64,000 bases of DNA from Winogradskyella psychrotolerans (GCF_018860565.1 NZ_JAHKPS010000018.1:434001-498000); one strand, 5' to 3'. Shown: positions 44,520 through 54,264, numbered from the stretch's first letter. The notes: generated by a model not told the origin, from the letters alone. Program-made: numbers and translations.

Positions 44520-45143
44520 TTAATAACTATTTAAATGAAATTGTAATTTTTCATTAAATAGTCCAATATGATAGCCATCTACCAAGGCGTGGTTAACACT
44601 GATAGCGACTTGCATTTCTTTTTTTGACTCTACACATTCCATTCTGCTAAACGCTAATTTTGGTATAGAGTCTTTATCTCCTTTAAACGGTTCTTTATGA
44701 CCTGTAAAATTGACCCATGGCAAAGATGAACAATGCACACAATCCATTGAATTCACAGGTGGAAATAAATCATTAGAACCAAATATTCTTTCTTTTTCTT
44801 TTAAAAAATTATTCTGAAATTTAAAAATATCTTTATCATAGTTTACAAACGAGAACCCAAATGTTTTATTAGGTCTTAAAATTGTTGGTGATGCATGAAT
44901 GGTATCAAACATAACAACCTCGTTAAATTCATTTATTCTGTATTTTAGATTTTCAACCTCATTTATAGCCTGCATTGTGGCATGTAAATAGGTTACAAAA
45001 AAAGATGTTGCATTATCATGTGAAAACTCATAAGCATTTGTGACATCTACTTTAAATGTAACCGCAAAATAAGGGTCCACAAACGTATTAAAGAACTCAA
45101 AATGAGCTTGCCTATTCCATGTATGCTTATCTAGTATTTTCAA
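44520..45143 (-). CDS. Chloramphenicol acetyltransferase-fold acyltransferase
   Basis: A 207-residue protein of the trimeric CAT family. Catalytic His185 and structural Asp189 are in NHALVDGYH, the HxxxDG motif; FVTYLHATMQAINEV and FGFSFVNYDKDI are further family segments. True antibiotic-resistance CATs are about 215 residues, but chromosomal relatives in Flavobacteria acylate unknown substrates. It is 4 bases after the HAD gene in the kdsB run, so acylation of a sugar or amino-sugar is a possible task. Resistance should not be assumed. Confidence 0.8.
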   Translation of the reverse strand: MKILDKHTWNRQAHFEFFNTFVDPYFAVTFKVDVTNAYEFSHDNATSFFVTYLHATMQAINEVENLKYRINEFNEVVMFDTIHASPTILRPNKTFGFSFVNYDKDIFKFQNNFLKEKERIFGSNDLFPPVNSMDCVHCSSLPWVNFTGHKEPFKGDKDSIPKLAFSRMECVESKKEMQVAISVNHALVDGYHIGLFNEKLQFHLNSY

Positions 45144-45147
45144 TTTT

Positions 45148-45852
45148 TTAATTAAAATATTTTAAAATTTCGGTTAAACTATGCTCCGTTTCATATTCTA
45201 CCCCATTAGATTCGTGATTAGATACTTTTTCATGTTGCCATGTGGTATGAAAAGGCACATGAATCGCTTTTGAACCTATCTTTACAAGAGGTAAAATGTC
45301 TGATTTTAATGAATTACCAACCATTACAAACGCTTCTGGTTCAATATCCAATCGTTTTAATAACTGCTTATAATTAACTTCTTGTTTTTCACTTAACACT
45401 TCAATATGATGGAAATACTTTAACAGTCCTGATTTCTCTAATTTTCGTTCTTGGTCTAATAAATCACCTTTTGTAGCAACAATTAACTTGTAATCTTTAG
45501 ATAAGGTTTTAAGAACATCTTCTACTCCATCTAACAGCTCAATAGGCTTATTAATCATATCCTTACCTATCTCTAATATTTCGGCTATTATAGTATTTGA
45601 CACCTTACCATTAGACAACTCTACTGCCAATTCAATCATTGATAATATAAAGCCCTTAACTCCATAACCATAGATAGATAGATTTTTCATTTCCATCTTA
45701 AAAAGCTCTTGGTCTATTTTGTTTGGTGTTTCATAATGCGACAATAAGAGTCCAACTCTCTCTTCTGCTTCTCTAAAATAGGTTTCATTGACCCAAAGCG
45801 TATCATCGGCATCAAAACCAATTACCTTTATGTTACTGTAATTTACTTCCAC
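45148..45852 (-). CDS. HAD-superfamily hydrolase
   Basis: A 234-residue HAD phosphatase (YjjG-like). Motif I is [12 protein letters not shown], motif II VATKGD, and motif [15 protein letters not shown] helical cap lies between about 20 and 100. It overlaps kdsB by 10 bases and is 4 bases before the CAT-like gene, so it is in one transcript with both. The dedicated Kdo-8-phosphatase KdsC is smaller and different, so this enzyme is not KdsC. Substrate unknown. Confidence 0.86.
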   Translation of the reverse strand: MEVNYSNIKVIGFDADDTLWVNETYFREAEERVGLLLSHYETPNKIDQELFKMEMKNLSIYGYGVKGFILSMIELAVELSNGKVSNTIIAEILEIGKDMINKPIELLDGVEDVLKTLSKDYKLIVATKGDLLDQERKLEKSGLLKYFHHIEVLSEKQEVNYKQLLKRLDIEPEAFVMVGNSLKSDILPLVKIGSKAIHVPFHTTWQHEKVSNHESNGVEYETEHSLTEILKYFN

Positions 45853-46571
45853 AAACGTTTCGCTTTTTCTAAATCTTCAGGTGTATCAATTTCTACTCCT
45901 TGTATTTTAGTTTCTACCATTTTTATACGCTTACCATATTCTAGGTACCTGATACATTCAATCTTTTCAGAAGCCTCTAAAAATTGCATTGGTAAAACCG
46001 TAAAATCTAATAACGCTTGTTTTCTAAAGGCATAAACACCTTTGTGCTTAAAGTAACGCGCACCTACATTTTTATCTCTTGGAAATGGTATTGGACTTCG
46101 TGAAAAATACAAAGCGAAATTTTGCTGATCTACAATAACTTTAACGGTATTGGGATTATTAATTTCTTCTAAATCCTCAATTTCTACCATTAAAGAGGCT
46201 AAGTCGATTTCTTTATCCTTATCATCCTTAAATACATCAATAACTTTCGCTAAACTTTCGCCCTCTGTAAACGGTTCATCACCTTGTACATTTATAACAA
46301 TATCACAATCTATATTAGCAACAGCTTCGGCAATTCTATCACTTCCCGATTCGTGTTCTTTTAAACTCATAATGGCTTTTCCGCCATTATTAACAATCTC
46401 ATTAAAAATAATATCACTATCAGTTACCACATAAACTTCACTAAAGAGTTGCGTGGCAACCGTGGCTTCATAAGTTCTTAGAATTACAGATTTCCCTGCT
46501 AAATTTTGCATCAATTTACCTGGAAATCGTGACGCACTATAACGTGCAGGAATCATGGATATAATTTTCAT
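45843..46571 (-). CDS. kdsB: 3-deoxy-manno-octulosonate cytidylyltransferase
   Basis: KdsB activates Kdo as CMP-Kdo for lipopolysaccharide core synthesis. The 242-residue protein has the start [26 protein letters not shown] nucleotide loop, INVQGDEPF with a metal Asp, and the tail [13 protein letters not shown]. Length matches (about 248). It is first in a minus-strand run: kdsB, HAD, CAT-like, kdnB-like. In Shewanella the KdsB beside kdnA-kdnB prefers 8-amino-Kdo, so this copy may too. Confidence 0.95.
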   Translation of the reverse strand: MKIISMIPARYSASRFPGKLMQNLAGKSVILRTYEATVATQLFSEVYVVTDSDIIFNEIVNNGGKAIMSLKEHESGSDRIAEAVANIDCDIVINVQGDEPFTEGESLAKVIDVFKDDKDKEIDLASLMVEIEDLEEINNPNTVKVIVDQQNFALYFSRSPIPFPRDKNVGARYFKHKGVYAFRKQALLDFTVLPMQFLEASEKIECIRYLEYGKRIKMVETKIQGVEIDTPEDLEKAKRLWK

Positions 46572-46634
46572 TTAATAAGATATATGTAATGAAGGTATTT
46601 AATTTCAAAAATAAGATTTAAAAGCTGATTTCGG

Positions 46635-47192
46635 TCAATTTGATCGTAACTTTTTATAGAGTTTAAATATCAAATAAAATATGAATACTACTAAAATTAT
46701 AGCTAAAATGGGTAAAAAGATAGAGATTATAGACATTACAACCGAAGTCCCTGTTTCTATAGTTGATACAATTGGATTTCCAAAACCAGCAGTAGATACA
46801 GTAGCCCCCAAACGTGTTGCACTTGCAGAACTTTTAACAGCTGCTGCAGTACCTCCTCCTGCTATAATTGCTAATGCCCAAGTAATTACCGGACTTAAAT
46901 CTGCAACGGTAGATACCATAACTGCTGTTCCGGCAATAGTCGCTAACGGAATGGCAATACTATCTAATAAGTTATCTACAACAGGAATGTAGTACGCTAC
47001 AATTTCGACCAAAGTAGCGATACCCAATGTAATTACAGCTGCTGTGCTTCCAATCCATTGCCAAGATTCATTAAGCTCCCAAACATTAAAATAGGCTGCT
47101 AAACTCAAAGCAAACAATGGTAAAAAAACTCTAAAGCCTACGGAAGCCGAAAGACCAATCCCTAAAAAAATACTTAAAATTGTTTCTGTCAT
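46635..47192 (-). CDS. DUF4126 family membrane protein
   Basis: A 185-residue protein with about five membrane helices. The start SIFLGIGLSASVGFRVFLPL and the Ala/Gly-rich middle AIPLATIAGTAVM are typical of DUF4126. C-terminal LVVFIFYLIFKLYKKL is a last helix with basic end. No function is known for this family. It sits 6 bases after the helicase gene, so the two are probably co-transcribed. Confidence 0.82.
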   Translation of the reverse strand: MTETILSIFLGIGLSASVGFRVFLPLFALSLAAYFNVWELNESWQWIGSTAAVITLGIATLVEIVAYYIPVVDNLLDSIAIPLATIAGTAVMVSTVADLSPVITWALAIIAGGGTAAAVKSSASATRLGATVSTAGFGNPIVSTIETGTSVVMSIISIFLPILAIILVVFIFYLIFKLYKKLRSN

Positions 47193-47198
47193 TATAGT

Positions 47199-48638
47199 TT
47201 AGTTTGACTCTTTTTCTACAAACATCTCATCTTTAAAACCTATTAAATACAGTTTTTCTTTCGCCCTTGTTATGGCCGTATACAACCATCTAATATAATC
47301 TCTGTCCATACCATTAGGTAAGTAAGGTTGCTCTACAAAAATGGTATTCCATTGGCCACCTTGCGATTTATGACAGGTAATCGCATAAGAAAACTTTACT
47401 TGCAAGGCATTAAAATACTTATTGTTCTTAACCCCTAAAAAACGTTTGTATTTTGTTTCTCCTTCATAATCTTTGGATACTTCTTGGTATAATCGGTTGG
47501 ACTCTTCATAACTTAAAGATGCGCTTTCTACATCAATAGTATCTAAAAGTAATACGGTTTCAAACGGTTTCATATTAGGGTAATCTACCATTCGTAACTT
47601 AACTTCTGCAAATCTAAAACCGTATAATTCTTTGATGCTAAAAATTTCTAGCACTTCAATAATATCACCATTAGCAATAAAACCAGCTTCGGTATTAGGT
47701 TTTAACCAAAAATAATTATTCTTTACCACCATTAAATAATCGCCTGCCGAAAGTTCTGTTTCATTAAATAGAATACGTTGCCGAATTTGTTGATTGTAAG
47801 CATTTGCACGCTTATTACTTCTAACAATAATGGCTGTTTCCTCGTAACCATCGGCACTATAAGCATCATTAATAGCGTCCATAATTTCGTAGCCATCTAT
47901 TAAACGCACACTATCTGTAAAGCCATTAAGGTCGAATTTAAAACTCTCATAAAAATTAGATTCTAAAACCGCTCTAAGTTCGGTGGCATTACTTAAAATC
48001 CCAGAACCTTGTTCTTGTCGCACCACTTCATCTAACTCAATTCCTACAACATCTTTATTATAGTTTAAACTGAGTCGGTTTTCATCTAAAGCAGGACTTA
48101 AATCGGACTTCACCGGAGGCAACTGTGCTTTATCTCCTATTAATAGTAATTTACAGTCGTGACCAGAATACACATATTGCATTAGGTCATCGAGTAACGA
48201 ACTACTATCAAACGATTTTGTGTCCGAAGGAGTATCTGGTATCATGGAAGCTTCATCAACAATAAAAATAGTATTGCGATGTTTATTAGGTTGCATTACA
48301 AAATTGACACCTCCTCCTTTATCTTTTTTAGGAAAATAAATCTTTTTATGAATGGTAAATGCCTCCTTTTTAGAGTAATTTGAAATAACCTTAGCAGCTC
48401 GACCTGTAGGAGCTAATAAAACCGCACTTTTTTTTGCTTGCCACAAATTGGAAACAATGGTTCCAATTATGCTAGTTTTACCTGTACCTGCGTACCCTTT
48501 TAATAAGTAAATTGAATTTTTATTAGTGTCAAAAATAAATTGAGACAATTGCATTAACACCATGTCTTGCTTAGAAGTTGGTGCAAATGGAAATTTAGAT
48601 TTTAATAACGAATAGAATGCAGAAGCATTAGAAACCAT
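47199..48638 (-). CDS. RecD-like ATP-dependent DNA helicase (UvrD_C_2)
   Basis: A 479-residue superfamily 1B helicase. Walker A is LKGYAGTGKTSIIG, Walker B IFIVDEASMIPD, then motif III LLIGDKAQLPPV and C-terminal YAITCHKSQGGQW with YTAITRAKEKLYLIGF. This matches stand-alone RecD2-like or Dda-like helicases without the RecBCD partners. It likely unwinds DNA from 5' to 3' in replication or repair. The following DUF4126 gene is 6 bases away. Confidence 0.92.
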   Translation of the reverse strand: MVSNASAFYSLLKSKFPFAPTSKQDMVLMQLSQFIFDTNKNSIYLLKGYAGTGKTSIIGTIVSNLWQAKKSAVLLAPTGRAAKVISNYSKKEAFTIHKKIYFPKKDKGGGVNFVMQPNKHRNTIFIVDEASMIPDTPSDTKSFDSSSLLDDLMQYVYSGHDCKLLLIGDKAQLPPVKSDLSPALDENRLSLNYNKDVVGIELDEVVRQEQGSGILSNATELRAVLESNFYESFKFDLNGFTDSVRLIDGYEIMDAINDAYSADGYEETAIIVRSNKRANAYNQQIRQRILFNETELSAGDYLMVVKNNYFWLKPNTEAGFIANGDIIEVLEIFSIKELYGFRFAEVKLRMVDYPNMKPFETVLLLDTIDVESASLSYEESNRLYQEVSKDYEGETKYKRFLGVKNNKYFNALQVKFSYAITCHKSQGGQWNTIFVEQPYLPNGMDRDYIRWLYTAITRAKEKLYLIGFKDEMFVEKESN

Positions 48639-48757
48639 AACAGAAATAAATATATAGCAAGATACTATTATTCTCTATTTTAAAAGCTCATATTGCATTT
48701 AGTTCGCTTTTTTAATATTTTTTATTTTAGATAGTTTTAACGAACAAAAAAAAATTG

Positions 48758-48765
48758 TAGATTTG
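48758..48765 (+). promoter_or_regulatory. -7 box for the three-gene unit ending in rsmD
   Basis: TAGATTTG fits TAnnTTTG and lies 27 bases before the ATG at 48793. Confidence 0.6.
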
Positions 48766-48792
48766 CGATAGACCTAATTAATAAAAACATTT

Positions 48793-49518
48793 ATGAAAGT
48801 AATTATAGCAATTGTATTAATTATAGCATTGACCATAGGGATTGTGTGGGCAATTGATAAATTTGTTCCAAAAAAGATAAAGCCATTTATCAACTTAATA
48901 CTTTGGGCTTTAATTTTTGTTTTAGGTTATATGACTTTTAATTCGGTTTACGATGAGATTAAATTTAATCAACTTAAAGTAGAACGTTATAAAGTGGTTA
49001 TCGATCGTTTAATTGACGTAAGAGACTCACAATTAGCATACAAAGATGTAAATGGCGAATTTGCTGGAGATTTTGACAAATTAATCAAATTTGTAGAAAA
49101 CGGAAAAGTTCCAATTACACAAAGACGTGACACATTAGTATTAGATGAAGAAAGAACAAAACTTTTTGGTGGTGTAGAAACCATGAAAACAATTACTTTA
49201 ATTGATACACTAAGCTTTTACTCTGTAAAAGATTCTATATTCAAAGGAAGTGACAGATACAAAACAATGATGAATGTAGGTGTTGGTAAAGAAGGTGCTA
49301 AATTCACACTTAAAGCTGGTAAACTAGATGAGTTTCCTGTATTTGAAGTAAGTGTAGATAAAGCGGTTGTTTTGAATGACCAAGAACCTTACTTAATTGA
49401 AAAAGAAAATCAAGTTGTTTCTGTAGACGGTGTTAATGGTCCTACTTTAAAAGTAGGTTCTATGGAGGAAGTATTCACTAAAGGAAACTGGCCAAAAAGC
49501 TACACAAATAAAGAATAG
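48793..49518 (+). CDS. Membrane-anchored protein of unknown function
   Basis: A 241-residue protein with two N-terminal membrane helices (about 2-20 and 30-50) and a soluble C-terminal domain rich in short beta-strands (RYKTMMNVGVGKEGAKFTLKAGKL). I do not recognise the family with certainty. It is followed after one base by the DUF3822 gene, then by rsmD with a one-base overlap, so all three form an operon. Conserved linkage to rsmD suggests a housekeeping cell-envelope role. Confidence 0.8.
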   Translation: MKVIIAIVLIIALTIGIVWAIDKFVPKKIKPFINLILWALIFVLGYMTFNSVYDEIKFNQLKVERYKVVIDRLIDVRDSQLAYKDVNGEFAGDFDKLIKFVENGKVPITQRRDTLVLDEERTKLFGGVETMKTITLIDTLSFYSVKDSIFKGSDRYKTMMNVGVGKEGAKFTLKAGKLDEFPVFEVSVDKAVVLNDQEPYLIEKENQVVSVDGVNGPTLKVGSMEEVFTKGNWPKSYTNKE

Positions 49519-49519
49519 T

Positions 49520-50326
49520 TTGAAAATAAACGATATTAAAGAACTGTCCATTCAAATTAATTTGAATGGGCTTTCTTTTTGTATTCTAAACAGAACAACA
49601 AATACTGTAGAGTATCTTAAAATTATTGATTTTGAGCAAAAATTAACACCAGATGCTGTTCTTAATCAACTAAAAACAGAATTAGGTAGCAATGCCGTGT
49701 TTTCAGAAGACTTTAATGATGTTTTAGTCATTCATCAAAATGAATTGGCAACACTTGTGCCTGAAGAATTTTACAATTCGGCTAATAAAACCGATTATTT
49801 AAAATTCAATTCAAAAATACTTAAAAACGATTTTATTACAGAGGATAACATCGCTATAAACAAAAGCGTAAATGTTTATGTGCCGTATGTAAATATTAAT
49901 AATTACATTTTTGAAACCTTTGGAGAGTTTGTCTATAAACACTCTTCTAGTATACTTATTGATGCGTTTTTACAAAATTCTGAAACAGCAGAAGGTTCAA
50001 ACGTCTATATCAATGTTAATAAAACTACAATTGAAATATTAGTTGTTGAAAACAGCACTCTACAACTATTTAATGTTTTTGAATACCATAGTAAAGAAGA
50101 TTTTCTCTACTATATATTATTTGTTTTTGAACAACTAAAACTAGATGTAGAAACCACAGCAGTTCAATTATGTGGCAATATTGTCATTGGAGACGAACTC
50201 TTTGTTATGCTCTACATTTATATAAGACACGTTAGTTTTATAGAAGAAGCTTACGACTTTAAAATCGCAGCAGAAACAGACAGACGCTACCTACACCAAC
50301 ATTTTTTAATCTTAAATTCCTTTTAA
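49520..50326 (+). CDS. DUF3822 family protein
   Basis: A 268-residue protein starting at TTG 49520 with MKINDIKELSIQINLNGLSF. It has the actin-like-ATPase-related pattern of DUF3822: FCILNRTT, DFNDVLVIHQNELATLVPEEF and VYVPYVNINNYIFETFGEF. No membrane segment. DUF3822 is found mostly in Bacteroidota next to rsmD, as here with a one-base overlap (TTTTAATG). The function is unknown. Confidence 0.83.
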   Translation: MKINDIKELSIQINLNGLSFCILNRTTNTVEYLKIIDFEQKLTPDAVLNQLKTELGSNAVFSEDFNDVLVIHQNELATLVPEEFYNSANKTDYLKFNSKILKNDFITEDNIAINKSVNVYVPYVNINNYIFETFGEFVYKHSSSILIDAFLQNSETAEGSNVYINVNKTTIEILVVENSTLQLFNVFEYHSKEDFLYYILFVFEQLKLDVETTAVQLCGNIVIGDELFVMLYIYIRHVSFIEEAYDFKIAAETDRRYLHQHFLILNSF

Positions 50327-50886
50327 TGCGTATTATTTCAGGTTTGTATAAAGGCAGACGAATTACAGCTCCTAAAAAATTACCTGTAAGACCAACCACA
50401 GATATGGCAAAGGAAGCGCTTTTTAACATCATAAATAACCAGTATTATTTTGATGCTATTTCTGTTTTAGATTTATTTTCTGGAACAGGCAATATTAGTT
50501 ACGAGTTTGCCTCAAGAGGCACTGAAGATATCACAGCTGTAGATGAAAATTACGGCTGCATTAAATTTATAAATGACACTTCTGAAGCTTTTGAAATGAC
50601 TATTAGCACTGTTAAAAGTGATGTTTTTAAATTTCTTGAAAAATCAAAACAAAAGCATAGTATTATTTTTGCCGATCCGCCTTACAATTTTGAATTGGCT
50701 GCTTTTTCTAAAATTCCGGAATTAGTTTTTAAGAACGAATTACTTGAAGAGGAAGGTGTACTCATTGTAGAACATTCTAAACACACCGATTTAAGTCAAT
50801 TAGAACATTACTCACATTCTAAAAGTTATGGTGGAAATATGTTTAGCTTTTTCACAAAGCAACTCTCTATCAGACCTATAGGTTAA
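50326..50886 (+). CDS. rsmD: 16S rRNA (guanine966-N2)-methyltransferase
   Basis: RsmD methylates G966 of 16S rRNA in the assembled 30S subunit. The 186-residue protein begins MRIISGLYKGRRI, with SAM motif LDLFSGTGNISYEFASRG and catalytic FADPPYNF (D117, DPPY motif). Length is normal. Last gene of the three-gene unit; its start overlaps the DUF3822 stop. Confidence 0.94.
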   Translation: MRIISGLYKGRRITAPKKLPVRPTTDMAKEALFNIINNQYYFDAISVLDLFSGTGNISYEFASRGTEDITAVDENYGCIKFINDTSEAFEMTISTVKSDVFKFLEKSKQKHSIIFADPPYNFELAAFSKIPELVFKNELLEEEGVLIVEHSKHTDLSQLEHYSHSKSYGGNMFSFFTKQLSIRPIG

Positions 50887-51042
50887 TTCCCAATCAATTA
50901 AATTCACTAAATTAGTAATCCTAAGTAACTTTCTTTTAATTATTATCACCCTACTGATTTTAATAGCCTCACGCATTAAGTGTTTTTGCTCCAAAATTGA
51001 TTTGTAACTATTAATCAATTATATAATTTAAAAACAGCTATT

Positions 51043-51554
51043 ATGAAAATCTCAAAAAAGGTTATTATTCTGTCATTTCTATGCCTAGGTATCAGTTTTA
51101 TTAGCAGCGCACAAGAAAGTAAAGTGACTATTGAATTTAAAAATGCAGAAACAGCAGTAAAACTCATTAGAACTTACACTGAAGCATTACAAACACTATG
51201 AGCTCACAACTTCATAAAAAAGCCATCATATATGGCTTAGGCGGCGGCATAGACTCTTTAAACGTACAACAACACAAAGAATACTACACTAACAGTACAA
51301 ACCAATTTAAACACTCTATTAGCAGAGATTTATATTTACCCGTAAAAGTTGAAAACAACTGGAATGAAGGAGAATGGATCTTATCTTGGGGAACAAACAC
51401 AATTACGAATAAAAAAACAGGAAAAGAAGTTATAATCCCCTACCATACAGCTTCTTTGATACAAGATGATAAAATTATATATATACGCTACTACTACGAT
51501 GTGCTCAACATATTAACAACTCAAGGTTATACTATTACACCACCAAAAAAATAA
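51043..51554 (+). pseudogene. Secreted NTF2/SnoaL-like gene, probably split by a frameshift
   Basis: A frame from ATG 51043 codes for a signal peptide (KVIILSFLCLGISFISSAQ) and a short helix ending AVKLIRTYTEALQTL, then stops at 51201. A second frame begins at ATG 51198, overlapping as ATGA, and runs to 51554 with SSQLHKKAIIYGLGGGIDSLN, EWILSWGTNTITNKKTGKE and YIRYYYDVLNIL. The two parts together read as one secreted SnoaL-like protein of about 170 residues with a small deletion at the junction. Alternatives are two coupled genes; the second has no export signal of its own, so that is less likely. Confidence 0.65.
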
Positions 51555-51575
51555 CTATCATCTTTAAATAAACAC

Positions 51576-51604
51576 AAAAACCATCTATTTCTAGATGGTT
51601 TTTT
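51576..51604. terminator. Bidirectional terminator between split NTF2-like gene and rnpB
   Basis: AAAACCATCTA (51577-51587) pairs with TAGATGGTTTT (51592-51602) with a four-base loop and A/T runs on each side. It serves the plus-strand gene and minus-strand rnpB. Confidence 0.88.
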
Positions 51605-51610
51605 ATGCTT

Positions 51611-51915
51611 AAGTAAATCTATAAGCCGAATTCTGTACTCTAATAAAAGAGCCCTTATCATTTATCTACGTTTACTGTTACCAGCAAACTTTAGCTGCCC
51701 ACCCTCTAACAATCGCGCGTGCACGCTCAAACGTTAGTTTACATGACATTGCACCACATAGAGTTTACCTGGTTTCACTACAGCATTACCTGTACATACT
51801 TTCTGTTGCACTTTTCCTAGCCTTACGACTGGTGGCTGTTAACCACTATGATTACACTATGGTGTTCGGACTTTCCTACCCTAAATAAATTTAGAATCGA
51901 TAAGGCGATTTACTT
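51611..51915 (-). ncRNA. rnpB: RNase P RNA, bacterial class A
   Basis: On the minus strand the 5' part has GGAAAGTCCGAACACC (conserved region I), then GCAACAGAAAGTATGTACAG, GGTAATGCTG and GTGAAACC in the class A order. The 3' end carries ACAGAATTCGGCTTAT, the standard terminal segment. The outermost bases AAGTAAATC (51907-51915) and GATTTACTT (51611-51619) pair as helix P1 and set the ends, giving about 305 nt. This RNA is the catalytic part of the enzyme that trims tRNA 5' ends. Confidence 0.95.
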
Positions 51916-51969
51916 GTTGACAAAGTTAAAATATTAGAGCGAAGTGTGGGAATAAATATTATAAAAGAA

Positions 51970-53364
51970 TTAATCCATTTTCTTTAATTCAGTTCTTGGG
52001 ACTCTAAATAAAAGCACAATTCCTGCTATAAAAAAGATGACGAGAAACAAAATAGCATTTCTCATACTACCAGTAATTTGGTCTATGGTTGCAAAAATGA
52101 CCATTCCAATAACAATACCTATTTTTTCTGCCACATCATAAAAACTAAAATAAGATGTAGTGTCTTCAGTTTGTGGTAAGAATTTTGAATAAGTAGACCT
52201 TGCTAATGATTGTACTCCTCCCATAACTAAACCTACAAAACCAGCAGCAATATAAAACTGCAATGCGGTTTCCATAAAATAGGCATAAAAGCAAAGTGCC
52301 ATCCAAAAGAAATTAATAACGATAAGTGTCTTTATATTTCCAAATTTTGAAGATGCTCTAGAGGTTAAAAACGCACCAAGTATCGCTACTAATTGAATTA
52401 CTAAAATACTAGTAATTAATCCTTGGGTTTTCGCATCAGAACTTCCCCAAGCAATCTCTTCTTCTCCAAAATAAACAGCCACCAACATGATGGTTTGAAC
52501 AGCCATACTAAACACAAAAAACGCAACTAAATATCGTTTTAAGCGCAGGTTTTGTTTTAATTGAATCCAAACTTGTCTCAATTCTTGCAAACCATTAAAA
52601 ACAACATCTCTTGTCACTTTTCCGCCATTTGAAACACCTTTTGGAAGTATATAAAAGGTGTATTGACTAAATAAAATCCACCATAAACCTACGGTTATAA
52701 ATGAAACTCTCATTGCTTCAAATGATGCTTTATTCTTAGCCGTTTGCAGTGCTTCGGCAATTTCTTGCTCTGTACCACTTTCTGTTATAGTTTTAGCAAT
52801 ACTCATATCAAAACCAAACCAATCTGGTTTCATTACCATAGCTAAGTTTACGAGTAATAAAACAACACTTCCTAAATAGCCCATGCTAAAACCTTTAGCA
52901 CTAATACTATCTTGTTGTTCAGGATAAGCGATATCTGGCAAATATGAATTATAAAACACCAAACTTCCCCAATAGCCTATTAATCCCATAAAATAAAATA
53001 ACAGACTTATATGAATACTATCTAAACTAAACCAATACAAACCTATACAGCCTATACCACCAACATAGCAGAAAAACTTCATAAAGCTCTTTTTATTACC
53101 AACGTAATCTGCAATACCAGAGAGAATAGGTGACATAAAAGCAACCACTAAAAACGTAAATGCTGTAACATAAGTAATTAAAGCAGTGCTTTTAAATACC
53201 ATTCCAAAAGCAGGAACCGTTTTTTCAACTTGAGATACAAATAGTGCAGAATAAAATATTGGAAATATTGATGATGCAATCGTTAAGGTATAAACAGAAT
53301 TTGCCCAATCGTAAAATGCCCAGGCATTGAGAAGTTTTTTACTTCCTTTTTTAAGTTCACTCAT
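51970..53364 (-). CDS. MFS transporter, UMF1 family
   Basis: A 464-residue inner-membrane protein with 12 helices. The start MSELKKGSKKLLNAWAFYDWANSVYTLTI has the AFYDWANS signature of UMF1-family permeases, related to yeast Atg22. A longer frame adds 18 residues, but MSELKK fits the family and places the basic residues before helix 1. A soluble loop between helices 6 and 7 (TESGTEQEIAEALQ) is visible. Substrate unknown; members may export amino acids or other small molecules. Confidence 0.87.
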   Translation of the reverse strand: MSELKKGSKKLLNAWAFYDWANSVYTLTIASSIFPIFYSALFVSQVEKTVPAFGMVFKSTALITYVTAFTFLVVAFMSPILSGIADYVGNKKSFMKFFCYVGGIGCIGLYWFSLDSIHISLLFYFMGLIGYWGSLVFYNSYLPDIAYPEQQDSISAKGFSMGYLGSVVLLLVNLAMVMKPDWFGFDMSIAKTITESGTEQEIAEALQTAKNKASFEAMRVSFITVGLWWILFSQYTFYILPKGVSNGGKVTRDVVFNGLQELRQVWIQLKQNLRLKRYLVAFFVFSMAVQTIMLVAVYFGEEEIAWGSSDAKTQGLITSILVIQLVAILGAFLTSRASSKFGNIKTLIVINFFWMALCFYAYFMETALQFYIAAGFVGLVMGGVQSLARSTYSKFLPQTEDTTSYFSFYDVAEKIGIVIGMVIFATIDQITGSMRNAILFLVIFFIAGIVLLFRVPRTELKKMD

Positions 53365-53436
53365 AAATACTAAATAAAAAAAAAACTGCTCAAATTGAGC
53401 AGCTTCTAAAGTAATCAAATATTTATTAATTCAATA

Positions 53437-54264
53437 TTAATTTATAGGTCTAAAACTCGTTATTCCAAATTTCTTAGCTTCTGCTTTTGCCTTTGGCGCT
53501 AATTCTCTTAAGTTTTTAATTCTAGAATCATTACTTGGGTGTGTACTCATAAATTCTGGTGGTGCTTCACCTCCACTATTTGCTTTCATACGCTCCCAAA
53601 GTACAGAGGCTTCATCTGGATTATAACCTGCAATTGCCATTAAATATAATCCTATTTCATCTGCTTCTGTTTCATGAGCTCTACTAAAAGGTAACATTCC
53701 TGCAACGTTAGAAACAACTCCATAAGACTGATTAAATATCCCTAAAGCTTGTTCATCATTTGATAAGGCTACATTTCCTGCTACAGCTAAACCTTGTTGA
53801 ATGTACGATGCACTCATTCGTTGTTGACCATGATTAGCCAACGCATGTGCTACCTCATGTGCCATAATTGCTGCAATACCAGTCTCATTTGCTGCAATTG
53901 GCAAAATCCCTGTATAAAATGCAATTTTTCCTCCTGGCATACACCATGCATTTACTTGTTCTGATTCGATAAGTTTATATTCCCATTTATAATCGTCTAA
54001 ATAACCATGATTCCCATTTGCGGTTAACCAACGTTCTGATGCAATTGCAATACGTTGACCTACACGTGTTATCATATCGGCATCTTCTGTTCCAGTTATG
54101 ACTTTACTATCTGAAAGTACCTGATTATATTGTGCAAATGAAGATGGAAACAATTGATCATTACCAACAAATGCTAAGGTTTTTTTACCTGTAAATGGGT
54201 TTGTTGCACATGAAGCCACAAAAGCAACAATTGCAATACCCAATACTAATTTATTAAATTTCAT
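53437..54264 (-). CDS. M48 family metallopeptidase, lipoprotein (LoiP/YggG-like)
   Basis: A 275-residue zinc protease with a lipobox (VAFVASC, Cys at about 19). Zinc motif HEVAH gives H136, E137, H140, with the third ligand Glu in ETEADEIGL. It belongs to the periplasmic YggG/BepA branch of M48, acting in outer-membrane protein quality control. Length matches LoiP (about 250). It lies 72 bases before the UMF1 gene on the same strand; no functional tie is evident. Confidence 0.92.
   Translation of the reverse strand: MKFNKLVLGIAIVAFVASCATNPFTGKKTLAFVGNDQLFPSSFAQYNQVLSDSKVITGTEDADMITRVGQRIAIASERWLTANGNHGYLDDYKWEYKLIESEQVNAWCMPGGKIAFYTGILPIAANETGIAAIMAHEVAHALANHGQQRMSASYIQQGLAVAGNVALSNDEQALGIFNQSYGVVSNVAGMLPFSRAHETEADEIGLYLMAIAGYNPDEASVLWERMKANSGGEAPPEFMSTHPSNDSRIKNLRELAPKAKAEAKKFGITSFRPIN

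Noticed and set aside
44520..45143. Chloramphenicol resistance gene
   Set aside because: The fold and HxxxDG motif match, but setting in a kdsB run and common chromosomal relatives argue for another substrate.
46681..46992. Plus-strand coding frame of about 100 residues inside the DUF4126 gene
   Set aside because: It is antisense to a clear multi-helix DUF4126 protein and its sequence mirrors that gene's codon pattern.
51600..51960. Empty intergenic stretch of about 400 bases
   Set aside because: It contains rnpB on the minus strand, recognised by its conserved regions and P1 pairing.
53365..53418. 18-residue N-terminal extension of the UMF1 transporter
   Set aside because: MSELKKGSKK gives the expected family start.
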